Shown here: positions 1 through 6,050 of the stretch, in pieces | How positions within the stretch are numbered: position 1 is the first letter of the stretch | Layout: the number at the start of each line of letters is the position of its first letter | From: CAYWFU01 sp964457585 | GTDB taxonomy: Bacteria; JACRDZ01 | DNA: 24,484 bases | NCBI GenBank assembly: GCA_964457585.1 | Contig: CAYWFU010000040.1 | Location: 1-24,484, forward strand | Direction of reading: 5' to 3' | Position numbers and translations under genes: made by a program | The notes under the pieces: model-generated | The model's database searches: none | Told to the model about the DNA's origin: nothing | What the model saw: the letters and a program-made list of their open reading frames with translations, nothing else

Positions 1-363
1 TGTCCATATTATATCAGAAGATATTCTTCCGCCTACATATGTATCTGAATAAATTTTCGAGGTAAATAAAATGAATATAAGAAAGGAGCAATAAATAGAA
101 AAATGGATTATATATTTAACATATTGAGATGCTTTTATAAAATAGGATAGTTTTGTATTTTTCAGGAAAAATAAATTGAAATTTAATTTCATATTTACTT
201 CCTTACCTTTTGTCGACTATATATAATATTATATATCTCAATATTTGAATTATGTCAAGATTTTTTTTGAAGTATAGGGATTTGAACATTGAGATTCTTC
301 AGTTGCTTCGCTCCTTCAGAATGACATCCATGTGTGCGACAAATTTGTCAGAGTAGTACTAAT
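1..363. other. Non-coding, repeat-bearing left edge
   Basis: No convincing gene is visible here. The first 52 bases could be the last 16 codons of a plus-strand gene (reading VHIISEDILPPTYVSE then TAA at 50-52), but the piece is too short to judge. The rest is very AT-rich, with an 18-bp perfect AT palindrome at 219-236, a dispersed-repeat-like stretch at 290-325 (GAGATTCTTC ... TCAGAATGACA) and a 12-bp palindrome GACAAATTTGTC at 338-349, just downstream of the minus-strand gene that ends at 364. Confidence 0.5.
290..325. repeat. Dispersed-repeat-like imperfect hairpin
   Basis: The stretch begins GAGATTCTTC and ends TCAGAATGACA, with ATTCT and AGAAT ends able to pair. It has the same outline (GATTC ... 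GAATGACA) as the inner part of the inverted-repeat element at 2814-2944. I recognise this as a generic class of intergenic repeats seen in many bacteria; family membership is inference. Confidence 0.45.
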
Positions 364-744
364 TTAAAATGCCTTCCCTAAAACATATCCAATTAAAAGT
401 CCAATAAAAAACATCACACTTATTATTCTGGCATCTACAGCTTTTTTTGATTCACCTTTAGTTACAAGAATTAATGAAGTTAATGAAGCTACACCATTAA
501 GTAACCATAATATAGGTAAAGTAATTATTTTAATAATTATTGGACCTATCCATGGAACTGCTGCAATCCATGTACCTAACAAAACAAGAACACCAGAAAA
601 AATTGGGGTGATTAATCCATATAAGATTACCAGCGAGCTGAATATTTTTTTATTTAATTTAAATTTTATAGATAAAGTTATAATAACAATAAATATTATC
701 CACAAAATAATCATTTTTTTAATTTCTGAATTTTTGTTATCCAT
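364..744 (-). CDS. Small integral membrane protein, unknown function
   Basis: This 126-residue protein is almost wholly hydrophobic. I see about four membrane segments, at roughly residues 10-26, 35-62, 66-95 and 106-123, separated by short lysine-rich turns (KFKLNKK, KGESKK), so it should sit in the inner membrane. I recognise no catalytic motif and no family. The ATG lies six bases after the stop of the upstream NrdG-like gene, with only a weak GCGGA as ribosome binding site, so it is probably co-transcribed and translationally coupled. Its function cannot be inferred from this context. Confidence 0.7.
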   Translation of the reverse strand: MDNKNSEIKKMIILWIIFIVIITLSIKFKLNKKIFSSLVILYGLITPIFSGVLVLLGTWIAAVPWIGPIIIKIITLPILWLLNGVASLTSLILVTKGESKKAVDARIISVMFFIGLLIGYVLGKAF

Positions 745-750
745 AATATT

Positions 751-1455
751 TTATCCGCGAATCATACAATTTTTAATATAAATCCTGCAAACATTTTTCA
801 GTGAATTCATCTCTTCTTCATTATAAGGCTTTGTCTTTTGCAGTTCAACAGAAAGCGCATTATCGGGTTTAAAATTTTGCAAAAAATATCTATCATCATT
901 ATTCAAAACTTCTGCAATATTTTTTATTTCTTCTTTACCTATTAACCCCGGAATTACTGTTGTACGAAATTCATAATTTATTTTTGATGAATGCAATATT
1001 TCTATACTTTCTCTTATTTTATCTACTTCAATATTTTTTGTATTAGTTATATAAATATATTTTTCTTTAATTAAGGGAGCTTTAATATCCATTGCAATAT
1101 AATCAATAAGTTTTTGATTTATCAATTCTTTAAGTTTTTCAGGGTAGCACCCATTCGTATCAAGTTTTATTAAAAAATCCAGCCTTTTAATCTCTATTAA
1201 AAGTTCTTTTAAATCCTCATGCAAACATGGCTCTCCACCTGTAATACAGACCCCATCTAACCAATTTTTATAAGTTGATAAATAATCAAATATTTTTTTA
1301 AATGTAATGTCCGGCAAATCAGAAGGAGAGGATACGAGTTTATGATTATGACAATAAATACACCGCAGATTGCAATATGGCAGAAAAATTACAGAGGAAA
1401 TTTTTCCATCCCAATCTAAAAAAGATGTTTCAATAAAGCTTTTAATACTTATCAT
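751..1455 (-). CDS. Radical SAM activase, anaerobic ribonucleotide reductase activating type
   Basis: This 234-residue radical SAM protein has the cluster motif CNLRCIYC (Cys28, Cys32, Cys35) close to the N-terminus and the SAM-contacting TGGEP motif near residue 72. That is the arrangement of the short NrdG-like activases (TIGR02495 type), which generate a glycyl radical on an anaerobic ribonucleotide reductase or another glycyl-radical enzyme. No such substrate enzyme lies in the window, so its partner is unknown. It lies downstream of the superoxide reductase, 75 bases away, with a palindromic repeat between. I see no clear Shine-Dalgarno before the ATG. A role with another glycyl-radical enzyme cannot be excluded. 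Confidence 0.75.
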   Translation of the reverse strand: MISIKSFIETSFLDWDGKISSVIFLPYCNLRCIYCHNHKLVSSPSDLPDITFKKIFDYLSTYKNWLDGVCITGGEPCLHEDLKELLIEIKRLDFLIKLDTNGCYPEKLKELINQKLIDYIAMDIKAPLIKEKYIYITNTKNIEVDKIRESIEILHSSKINYEFRTTVIPGLIGKEEIKNIAEVLNNDDRYFLQNFKPDNALSVELQKTKPYNEEEMNSLKNVCRIYIKNCMIRG

Positions 1456-1473
1456 TTTAAATCAACTTCTGTC

Positions 1474-1499
1474 TTATGCTTGCCACAGATCATGTATAC
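1474..1499 (-). pseudogene. Duplicated 3' end of the superoxide reductase gene
   Basis: These 26 bases match the last eight codons plus stop of the superoxide reductase gene (1530-1555) at 21 of 26 positions, and all five differences are transitions. On the minus strand the copy would read RIHDLWQA-stop, against SVHGLWQV-stop in the intact gene. The two copies lie on either side of the 28-bp palindrome at 1501-1528. Confidence 0.65.
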
Positions 1500-1500
1500 G

Positions 1501-1528
1501 GTAGAGACGTAAAATTTTGCGTCTCTAC
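1501..1528. repeat. 28-bp palindromic repeat, copy 1
   Basis: The sequence starts GTAGAGACGT and ends GCGTCTCTAC and is palindromic apart from one mismatched pair. A perfect copy lies at 10813-10840. I recognise the motif as a widely dispersed bacterial intergenic palindrome. It lies directly downstream of the superoxide reductase stop and could fold as a transcript-end hairpin. Confidence 0.8.
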
Positions 1529-1529
1529 A

Positions 1530-1904
1530 TTACACTTGCCACAAACCATGTACACTGCAATATTCTCTTACTATTATTTTATCAGATTTAGATCCAAATT
1601 CTGCTGATGGATCATTCCCGGGTTTTAAAAATTTTCTGCAAACTTTACCTTCATCAATAATTTCTATCCATTCAATAAAATGTTTTTCTTCCATTGGATG
1701 AGGGATTGCACCAACTTTAACTTTAATACCATCTGGAGTTTTTTCAATTACAGGAACATGTTTTTCTTTACCAATATCAGTTGTTTTTTCTTTTAAAAGT
1801 TCCATGGTCTGGTTACAGCAAACAGGATCTCCAACCCCGGCATGTAAAACCTCTACGATATTTCCACATATATTACATTTGTAAATTCCATTCAGTTTTG
1901 TCAT
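1530..1904 (-). CDS. dfx: Superoxide reductase, two-iron desulfoferrodoxin
   Basis: The enzyme reduces superoxide to hydrogen peroxide in the cytoplasm of anaerobes, normally taking electrons from rubredoxin. The 124-residue chain is full length for the two-domain class. The desulforedoxin domain (about 1-36) carries the four centre I cysteines, Cys10, Cys13, Cys29 and Cys30. The catalytic domain carries the centre II ligands His49, His69, His75, Cys116 and His119, spaced as in the known desulfoferrodoxins; the conserved Glu/Lys loop before His49 (GKEKHVP) is also present. The start is fixed by a strong AAGGAGG five bases upstream of the ATG. The gene ends in a partly duplicated 3' end around a palindrome (see the entry at 1474). 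Confidence 0.96.
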   Translation of the reverse strand: MTKLNGIYKCNICGNIVEVLHAGVGDPVCCNQTMELLKEKTTDIGKEKHVPVIEKTPDGIKVKVGAIPHPMEEKHFIEWIEIIDEGKVCRKFLKPGNDPSAEFGSKSDKIIVREYCSVHGLWQV

Positions 1905-1934
1905 GCTATCCTCCTTTTTTCAGTCAACTTAGGT

Positions 1935-1964
1935 AAGCTAGCATACTACATCTAATTATGTCAA
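1935..1964 (-). promoter_or_regulatory. Possible sigma70-type promoter for superoxide reductase
   Basis: On the minus strand a perfect TTGACA (1959-1964) is followed after 18 bases by TAGCTT (1935-1940), a weak -10 match. It lies in the 65-base gap ahead of the superoxide reductase gene. The weak -10 makes this tentative. Confidence 0.35.
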
Positions 1965-1969
1965 TGTAA

Positions 1970-2746
1970 TTACGTATTTACACTTTCTTTATTCGCACTA
2001 ATTCCAAAATAAATATAACCCATTGCTATAAAAAATCCGATTAATGACAAATATGGTATTTTAATTCCTGTAATGAAACGCAGTGTGCTTAAAGCAAAAA
2101 CCGGCATAATCGACATGACCGATATTCTAACCAGTTCTTTATATTTCAAACTGGTTTTAACAAATTTATTGATTACCATTCCCAAAAGACCATATAATAA
2201 TACCTGTATTATATGAAATATAAACATCCCGGTTACAATACAAATATATAAAATCGGTAAAAGCCATATTTTTGCTAAAGATATATAATGATTAATTATT
2301 TCTTTATTTATTTTTAATTCTTTAATATTACTTAGTTCTCTCACATCAGAATTAGAACCATAAATAAGTTTGTCTTTTGTTAATAAAAAAAGTGCATTAC
2401 CTTCGATTTGTTCTATTGATTCTATTTTATCGGTTGTGTCAATTACCATGAAATTAAGTACTTTGCCTGGAATTTTTATAAAATAAGGTTGTGAAACTGT
2501 TTCACTGATTTTTACTTTTCCATCAATTATATTAATCTCTGGAAATTGTTCAGCAATTTTTTTTGCAGTTTTAATAGAATCGGATATTACCGGTTGAAAT
2601 TTAAGTACATTTAAAAACCAGCATATAGTAACTATAATAATTAAAAAATTAAAACCAAATCCTTTCCAGTTCTTAGCTACATCCTGATAAAAATCTTTTG
2701 AAAAAAAAGAGTAAAAAAATGCTTTGCGAAAATTATATTTTTTCAT
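1970..2746 (-). CDS. DUF1189 family membrane protein
   Basis: This 258-residue protein has the layout of DUF1189: a short N-terminal stretch (KKYNFRKAFFYSFFSKDFY), one membrane helix at about 30-48, a soluble domain of about 100 residues, and then three or four helices at about 156-190, 205-225 and 230-250. The soluble part contains the alternating strands typical of that family (for example the FMVIDTT stretch). The family has no established biochemical function. An AAGGG lies a few bases before the ATG. The gene is followed by the superoxide reductase, but the gap with its own putative promoter gives no strong sign of a shared role. Confidence 0.75.
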   Translation of the reverse strand: MKKYNFRKAFFYSFFSKDFYQDVAKNWKGFGFNFLIIIVTICWFLNVLKFQPVISDSIKTAKKIAEQFPEINIIDGKVKISETVSQPYFIKIPGKVLNFMVIDTTDKIESIEQIEGNALFLLTKDKLIYGSNSDVRELSNIKELKINKEIINHYISLAKIWLLPILYICIVTGMFIFHIIQVLLYGLLGMVINKFVKTSLKYKELVRISVMSIMPVFALSTLRFITGIKIPYLSLIGFFIAMGYIYFGISANKESVNT

Positions 2747-2769
2747 TCTTATTCCCTTTACTTTAAATT

Positions 2770-2813
2770 AAGCTCGATAAATCGAGCAACTACAATGCAA
2801 TATGTTTGTAGTT
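2770..2813. repeat. Two adjacent hairpins
   Basis: The first hairpin is GCTCGAT-AA-ATCGAGC (2772-2787). The second pairs AACTACAA (2788-2795) with TTGTAGTT (2806-2813). Together they abut the 131-bp inverted-repeat element on its left side. They lie upstream of the DUF1189 gene and downstream of the ArsA-like gene. Confidence 0.6.
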
Positions 2814-2944
2814 GGGGCTGTCCAAAAAGGTGTCATTCCGCACTTGATGCGGAATCTAGGTTTTAGTACAGTGGCTTAAATACTAGATTCCCGCTTTCGC
2901 GGGAATGACAAAAAGTGATCTTTAGCACCTTTTTGGACAGCCCC
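2814..2944. repeat. 131-bp MITE-like element with perfect 19-bp terminal inverted repeats
   Basis: The ends are GGGGCTGTCCAAAAAGGTG (2814-2832) and its exact reverse complement (2926-2944). Inside lie two hairpins that are diverged reverse complements of each other: ATTCCGC-7-GCGGAAT, and ATTCCCGC-TTTC-GCGGGAAT at 2886-2905. The whole element can fold as one long stem. It contains no open frame, so it would depend on a transposase elsewhere if mobile. I see no clear target-site duplication. Confidence 0.8.
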
Positions 2945-2972
2945 TAAAATAAAACTTTGACATTCCTATATC

Positions 2973-3959
2973 TTAAAATAAATATTCTGCTACCTGTTTC
3001 AGTTTTTCCACGCCTAATATTTCAGTATCAAACCTTGGGACAAGAGCCCGCACATGAGAAAAGGATTGAAATATTTCATCTAAATATTTTGATTGGGAAT
3101 TTATACGGTTTAATATAAATTCATGGGAATTATCTCCAATTAATTTTTTGTCTATTACTCCATTTACAACTACTCCTCCAATAGGAATACCAAAATCGTG
3201 GAACCATCCAATAAATCTTTTTATTACTGCAATTGGAAGAGCTTCAGGTAAAGTTACAAAAAAAAATGATGTTAATTTTTCATCAATTAGTAATTTATGT
3301 ACACGCTCGATTCTGCTTCTGAAATTCATAAGATAATCGAGCAAAGGATCTTTATCTTCTGTTTTGGATACAGATAATTTTTTCCGCAGTTTAGATGCTT
3401 CTTCTCTGCTTGATAAAATTTTTTCTACCCATAAAGTATAAACTTTAGACATTCCCAATAATTTTCGCGCATTAGCTGTTGGAGCAGTATCAAATACATA
3501 TACATTATATTTATCTTCAAACATAATATCAACCATCTGCTCAAACATTGCACCTTCCTCGAATGCAGGATTCATTGTCGCAGATTCAATAAAATCCTCT
3601 GTTCTCTGGCTGGATATATCCGCAAACTGCAAAAACCAGCCAATTTTTTCTTTAATTTCATCCTTTTTTTTAGCAATTGTATCTCTGGTATCTATTTCCA
3701 GAGCTATAAGTTTTGTATCCTTAACCAGCGTTTCTTTTCCAAATACATCCTGACAGAGAAGCCCGCTTAAGCTGTGCACAGGATTGGTAGAAATAAGAAT
3801 GGTTTTTACTCCATTTTCAGCAAGCTTTAAAGCTGTTGCACCGGCAAGTACGGTTTTCCCCACCCCTCCTTTACCTCCAAAAAAAATATATTTAAGTTGC
3901 TTTTTTGTTTTAAAAAAATTATTCATATTTTCTTTGATAAGTTCATCTTTATTTATCAT
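2973..3959 (-). CDS. ArsA/Get3-family P-loop ATPase, putatively hydrolysis-impaired subunit
   Basis: This 328-residue ATPase has the deviant Walker A motif GGKGGVGKT (28-36), the switch I segment STNPVHSLSG (57-66) and the switch II segment FDTAPTANARKLL, all hallmarks of ArsA/Get3. In Get3 the switch I reads STDPAH and its Asp57 activates the attacking water; here that residue is Asn59. The family includes arsenite-pump ATPases and the tail-anchored-protein chaperone Get3. The Get3 zinc CxxC pair is absent. The start overlaps the 3' end of the neighbouring paralogue by 11 bases, so the two are translationally coupled, and their equal length (328 each) suggests a heterodimer. No arsenite permease or regulator is present, so arsenic efflux is unlikely. 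Client unknown. Confidence 0.85.
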   Translation of the reverse strand: MINKDELIKENMNNFFKTKKQLKYIFFGGKGGVGKTVLAGATALKLAENGVKTILISTNPVHSLSGLLCQDVFGKETLVKDTKLIALEIDTRDTIAKKKDEIKEKIGWFLQFADISSQRTEDFIESATMNPAFEEGAMFEQMVDIMFEDKYNVYVFDTAPTANARKLLGMSKVYTLWVEKILSSREEASKLRKKLSVSKTEDKDPLLDYLMNFRSRIERVHKLLIDEKLTSFFFVTLPEALPIAVIKRFIGWFHDFGIPIGGVVVNGVIDKKLIGDNSHEFILNRINSQSKYLDEIFQSFSHVRALVPRFDTEILGVEKLKQVAEYLF

Positions 3960-4935
3960 TTAAATCCCCAAACATCTTTTCAGCCACTTTTTTAATCATA
4001 TCAAGACCGGTGATATCACGTTCAAATTCCGGAATTGTACCAAGAATTTTATCGCAAAAAGTTGTTCTTATTTTATTTAATGGCTCCTCCTGCGCAACAA
4101 TTCGATTTTTTAAATATGCGGGAATATCCTGGGTGAGGAAATCAGCCGGAATAACACGGTTTACAACATATCCTGAAATCGGGACACCGAATTTGCTGAA
4201 AAGCTCACGAGCTTTAATTGTATCTTTTATAGTCATTTCTTCCGGTGTCAGCACGAAAAAAAATCCTGTTTTTTCTTTATCAGTAAAAATACTTGATGAA
4301 AGGTTAATCCTTTTTTTTATATCCTGCAGTTCATTTAATATTTCATCCTCTTCGGTTGTTTTCTCACTTCGCATTTTTGCAATTACCGCATCATATTTAT
4401 GCATCTCAGATCTTAAATCCGTTATTTTATTAATCCATTCATCATAAATTGAAGTCATCGATAAATAATAAAGCGCATGCCCAAGCGGAACAAGATCATA
4501 TATATAGTAGTCATAATCACCTTTATATACAATATCAACAACCGCATCGAATATGGCGCTTTCTTCCATTGCCGGTTCAGCAGAAGCCGCAGATATATAG
4601 CTTTCAATTTCATCCGGTATCTTATCAAAACCATAACGGTCAAGAATTTTTTGTTTTATCTCATTTTGATATTGCTTTATCCGCTCATCAGCATCAATTT
4701 CCTGTGCAAACAAATTTGGCATAATTTCTATTGCACCTTTACCAAAAATGTCTTTCTTGAATATATCGCTTAAAGATGCCTGAGGATCAACTGAAAATAC
4801 CAATACTTTATATCCTTTTTTAGCCAGATAATAACCGCATGCAGCAGAAAAAGTGGTTTTCCCAAGTCCACCTTTGCCGCCGAACATAATATACTTAATT
4901 TTAGAGTTTAAATTTAGTAATTCTTTCAGGTTCAC
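3949..4935 (-). CDS. ArsA/Get3-family P-loop ATPase, putatively active subunit
   Basis: This 328-residue paralogue of the following gene has GGKGGLGKTT (19-28), a switch I segment SVDPQASLSD (48-57) that keeps the Get3 Asp57-equivalent as Asp50, and a switch II segment YDLVPLGHALYYL that departs from the usual DTAPTGH but keeps the Asp and the Gly-His. The central region has the helical character of the Get3 client-binding subdomain. The zinc CxxC of Get3 is absent. It is transcribed first of the pair and overlaps the second by 11 bases. About 235 bases upstream lies the interrupted small gene at 5171-5452, a candidate partner. An ATP-driven targeting or metal-related role is inference; no substrate can be named. 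Confidence 0.85.
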   Translation of the reverse strand: MNLKELLNLNSKIKYIMFGGKGGLGKTTFSAACGYYLAKKGYKVLVFSVDPQASLSDIFKKDIFGKGAIEIMPNLFAQEIDADERIKQYQNEIKQKILDRYGFDKIPDEIESYISAASAEPAMEESAIFDAVVDIVYKGDYDYYIYDLVPLGHALYYLSMTSIYDEWINKITDLRSEMHKYDAVIAKMRSEKTTEEDEILNELQDIKKRINLSSSIFTDKEKTGFFFVLTPEEMTIKDTIKARELFSKFGVPISGYVVNRVIPADFLTQDIPAYLKNRIVAQEEPLNKIRTTFCDKILGTIPEFERDITGLDMIKKVAEKMFGDLNDK

Positions 4936-4955
4936 TTTTTTACTCCTGATTTTTC

Positions 4956-5166
4956 GTAAGCATTCAGCAATCAGTTGTCAGCTATCCTACAAGCTCACTG
5001 GCTTTTGACGCGTTAGTGGTAAAAGTCCAGTGCAAGCGCTGATGTTTAAATTATTTATTTACTTTTTCTTCTAAAACAATTTCATCTACTTTTTCACTCA
5101 TTTTTTCTAAGGCTTCTTTAGCTTCTTTTCTAACTGAATGCTAATAGCTGATAGCTGAATGCTTAC
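4956..5166. repeat. Inverted pair of a short interspersed repeat
   Basis: GTAAGCATTCAGC (4956-4968) and its exact reverse complement (5154-5166) mark two copies of a repeat of about 30 bases in opposite orientation. Read outward each continues with related CAGC/TATCAG-like sequence. The right copy interrupts the 3' end of the small gene that stops at 5171. A further imperfect stem, CACTGG-CTTTT against AAAAG-T-CCAGTG, lies between them at about 4990-5035. Confidence 0.65.
5051..5134 (-). pseudogene. Cut-off C-terminal tail of the small ArsA-linked gene
   Basis: On the minus strand, in the same frame as the gene that stops at 5171-5173, this stretch encodes 27 residues starting VRKEAKEALEKM and ending EEKVNK, then TAA. 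It is a lysine/glutamate-rich amphipathic helix of the kind expected at a protein C-terminus. The 39 bases (13 codons) separating it from the upstream frame hold two stops and the repeat copy. It looks like the original tail, separated by repeat insertion. Confidence 0.6.
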
Positions 5167-5170
5167 AACT

Positions 5171-5452
5171 TTACGCCAGCGTATCCGTAAAATCCTTTTC
5201 TCGCAGCATTCTTCTTTTCCATGTTGATATTTGAGGAACAACATACGGCAATAATCTAAGTGAATAATACGGAGGTAAGATTGGGATTCCCAGCATATCA
5301 CCCATTGTAATAAGTATAAATAAATGCTCCATACTGCCGCGTGTTTTAAGGGCAAATCTAGCTGTATCATGCGCTGCCATACCATAAATAAATTCTTTAA
5401 CATTTTTCATAAAACCGGATTTTGGTTTCTCTTTATTTTCTTTTTCTTCCAT
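5171..5452 (-). CDS. Small conserved-looking protein linked to the ArsA pair, probably truncated
   Basis: This 93-residue protein has a charged N-terminus (MEEKENKEKPKSG), then FIYGMAAHDTARFALKTRGS and a hydrophobic proline-containing region at about 43-75 (HLFILITMGDMLGIPILPPYY), then a basic segment WKRRMLREKDF. The central part could be a membrane hairpin or re-entrant segment. I do not recognise a named family, though the sequence has the look of a conserved one. The ATG follows AAGGAA and starts six bases after the flavin reductase stop, so it belongs to the same transcript. The frame stops inside a repeat copy, and the likely original tail continues in frame at 5134-5051; the product is therefore shorter than the ancestral protein. 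It is the natural candidate partner or client of the ArsA-like pair. Confidence 0.65.
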   Translation of the reverse strand: MEEKENKEKPKSGFMKNVKEFIYGMAAHDTARFALKTRGSMEHLFILITMGDMLGIPILPPYYSLRLLPYVVPQISTWKRRMLREKDFTDTLA

Positions 5453-5457
5453 AAAGT

Positions 5458-6039
5458 TTATTCCTTTTTAATGTTCTTTCCCTGGCTAAATCCATATTTA
5501 CCCACTGCATTTCCCAATGTCCAATATTCATTAGTTGGCGGACAATAAGCTAATGGATTTATTTTATTCATCAGCCATTTATCATTTTCATCCAGTACAT
5601 CTTCTTTTATCTGAATAGCTAAAATTTCTGAAATAAAAACATCATGTGTTCCTAAATTTAATATTTGCCTTGTACGGCATTCAATATTAATCGGACATTC
5701 AAGCAGAATAACTGCTTTTGCTTTACTGGCAGGTTGCGTAGTAAAATTGCATTCTTTAATTTTATCAACTGTTTTACCGCTTGTTGTTCCGCAGTAATCC
5801 ACTTTTTTCAAATCATCTGCTGATGGAATATTAATAACAAAATCCCCGTTCTCTTTAATTAATCTGCTGGAAAATCTATTTGGTCTTATAGAAATACTTA
5901 CCATTGGCGGGTCTGAAGCTAATATACCTAACCATGCAAGAGTAATAATGTTTGGTTTACCATTGTTTCCCTGTACAGTAATAAGTCCAATCGGGCAGGG
6001 CAAAAGAGATGTAGAAGGTTTTAAAATTTTTCTTGGCAT
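5458..6039 (-). CDS. Flavin reductase-like domain protein
   Basis: This 193-residue protein has the flavin reductase-like fold (DIM6/NTAB, FMN-binding split barrel). The N-terminus PCPIGLITVQG is followed by NIITLAWLGILASDPPMVSISIRP and the FVINIP strand, which form the FMN-binding core, and GTHDVFISEILAI near the C-terminus matches the usual GDHxxFxGEVxA segment. It should bind FMN and reduce it or pass electrons to a partner in the cytoplasm. The specific partner is unknown; these short forms are common in anaerobes next to redox genes. AAGGAG lies ahead of the ATG, and the gene starts 11 bases after the CstA stop, so the two are in one operon. Confidence 0.85.
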   Translation of the reverse strand: MPRKILKPSTSLLPCPIGLITVQGNNGKPNIITLAWLGILASDPPMVSISIRPNRFSSRLIKENGDFVINIPSADDLKKVDYCGTTSGKTVDKIKECNFTTQPASKAKAVILLECPINIECRTRQILNLGTHDVFISEILAIQIKEDVLDENDKWLMNKINPLAYCPPTNEYWTLGNAVGKYGFSQGKNIKKE

Positions 6040-6050
6040 TTTTTTACTCC

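Noticed and set aside
219..236. AT palindrome as a replication origin or attachment site
   Set aside because: AT-rich palindromes are expected by chance here; there are no DnaA boxes, no dnaA and no integrase.
4449..4773. Plus-strand open frames opposite the first ArsA-like gene
   Set aside because: They lie wholly within a well-supported conserved gene on the other strand and show no family features.
2973..4935. Arsenic resistance operon
   Set aside because: No arsB/acr3, arsC, arsD or arsR is nearby, and one subunit lacks the catalytic Asp.
5107..5403. Minus-strand 98-codon frame overlapping the small ArsA-linked gene
   Set aside because: It runs through the repeat in another frame. The 5171-5452 frame has the Shine-Dalgarno, the sensible composition and the in-frame tail.
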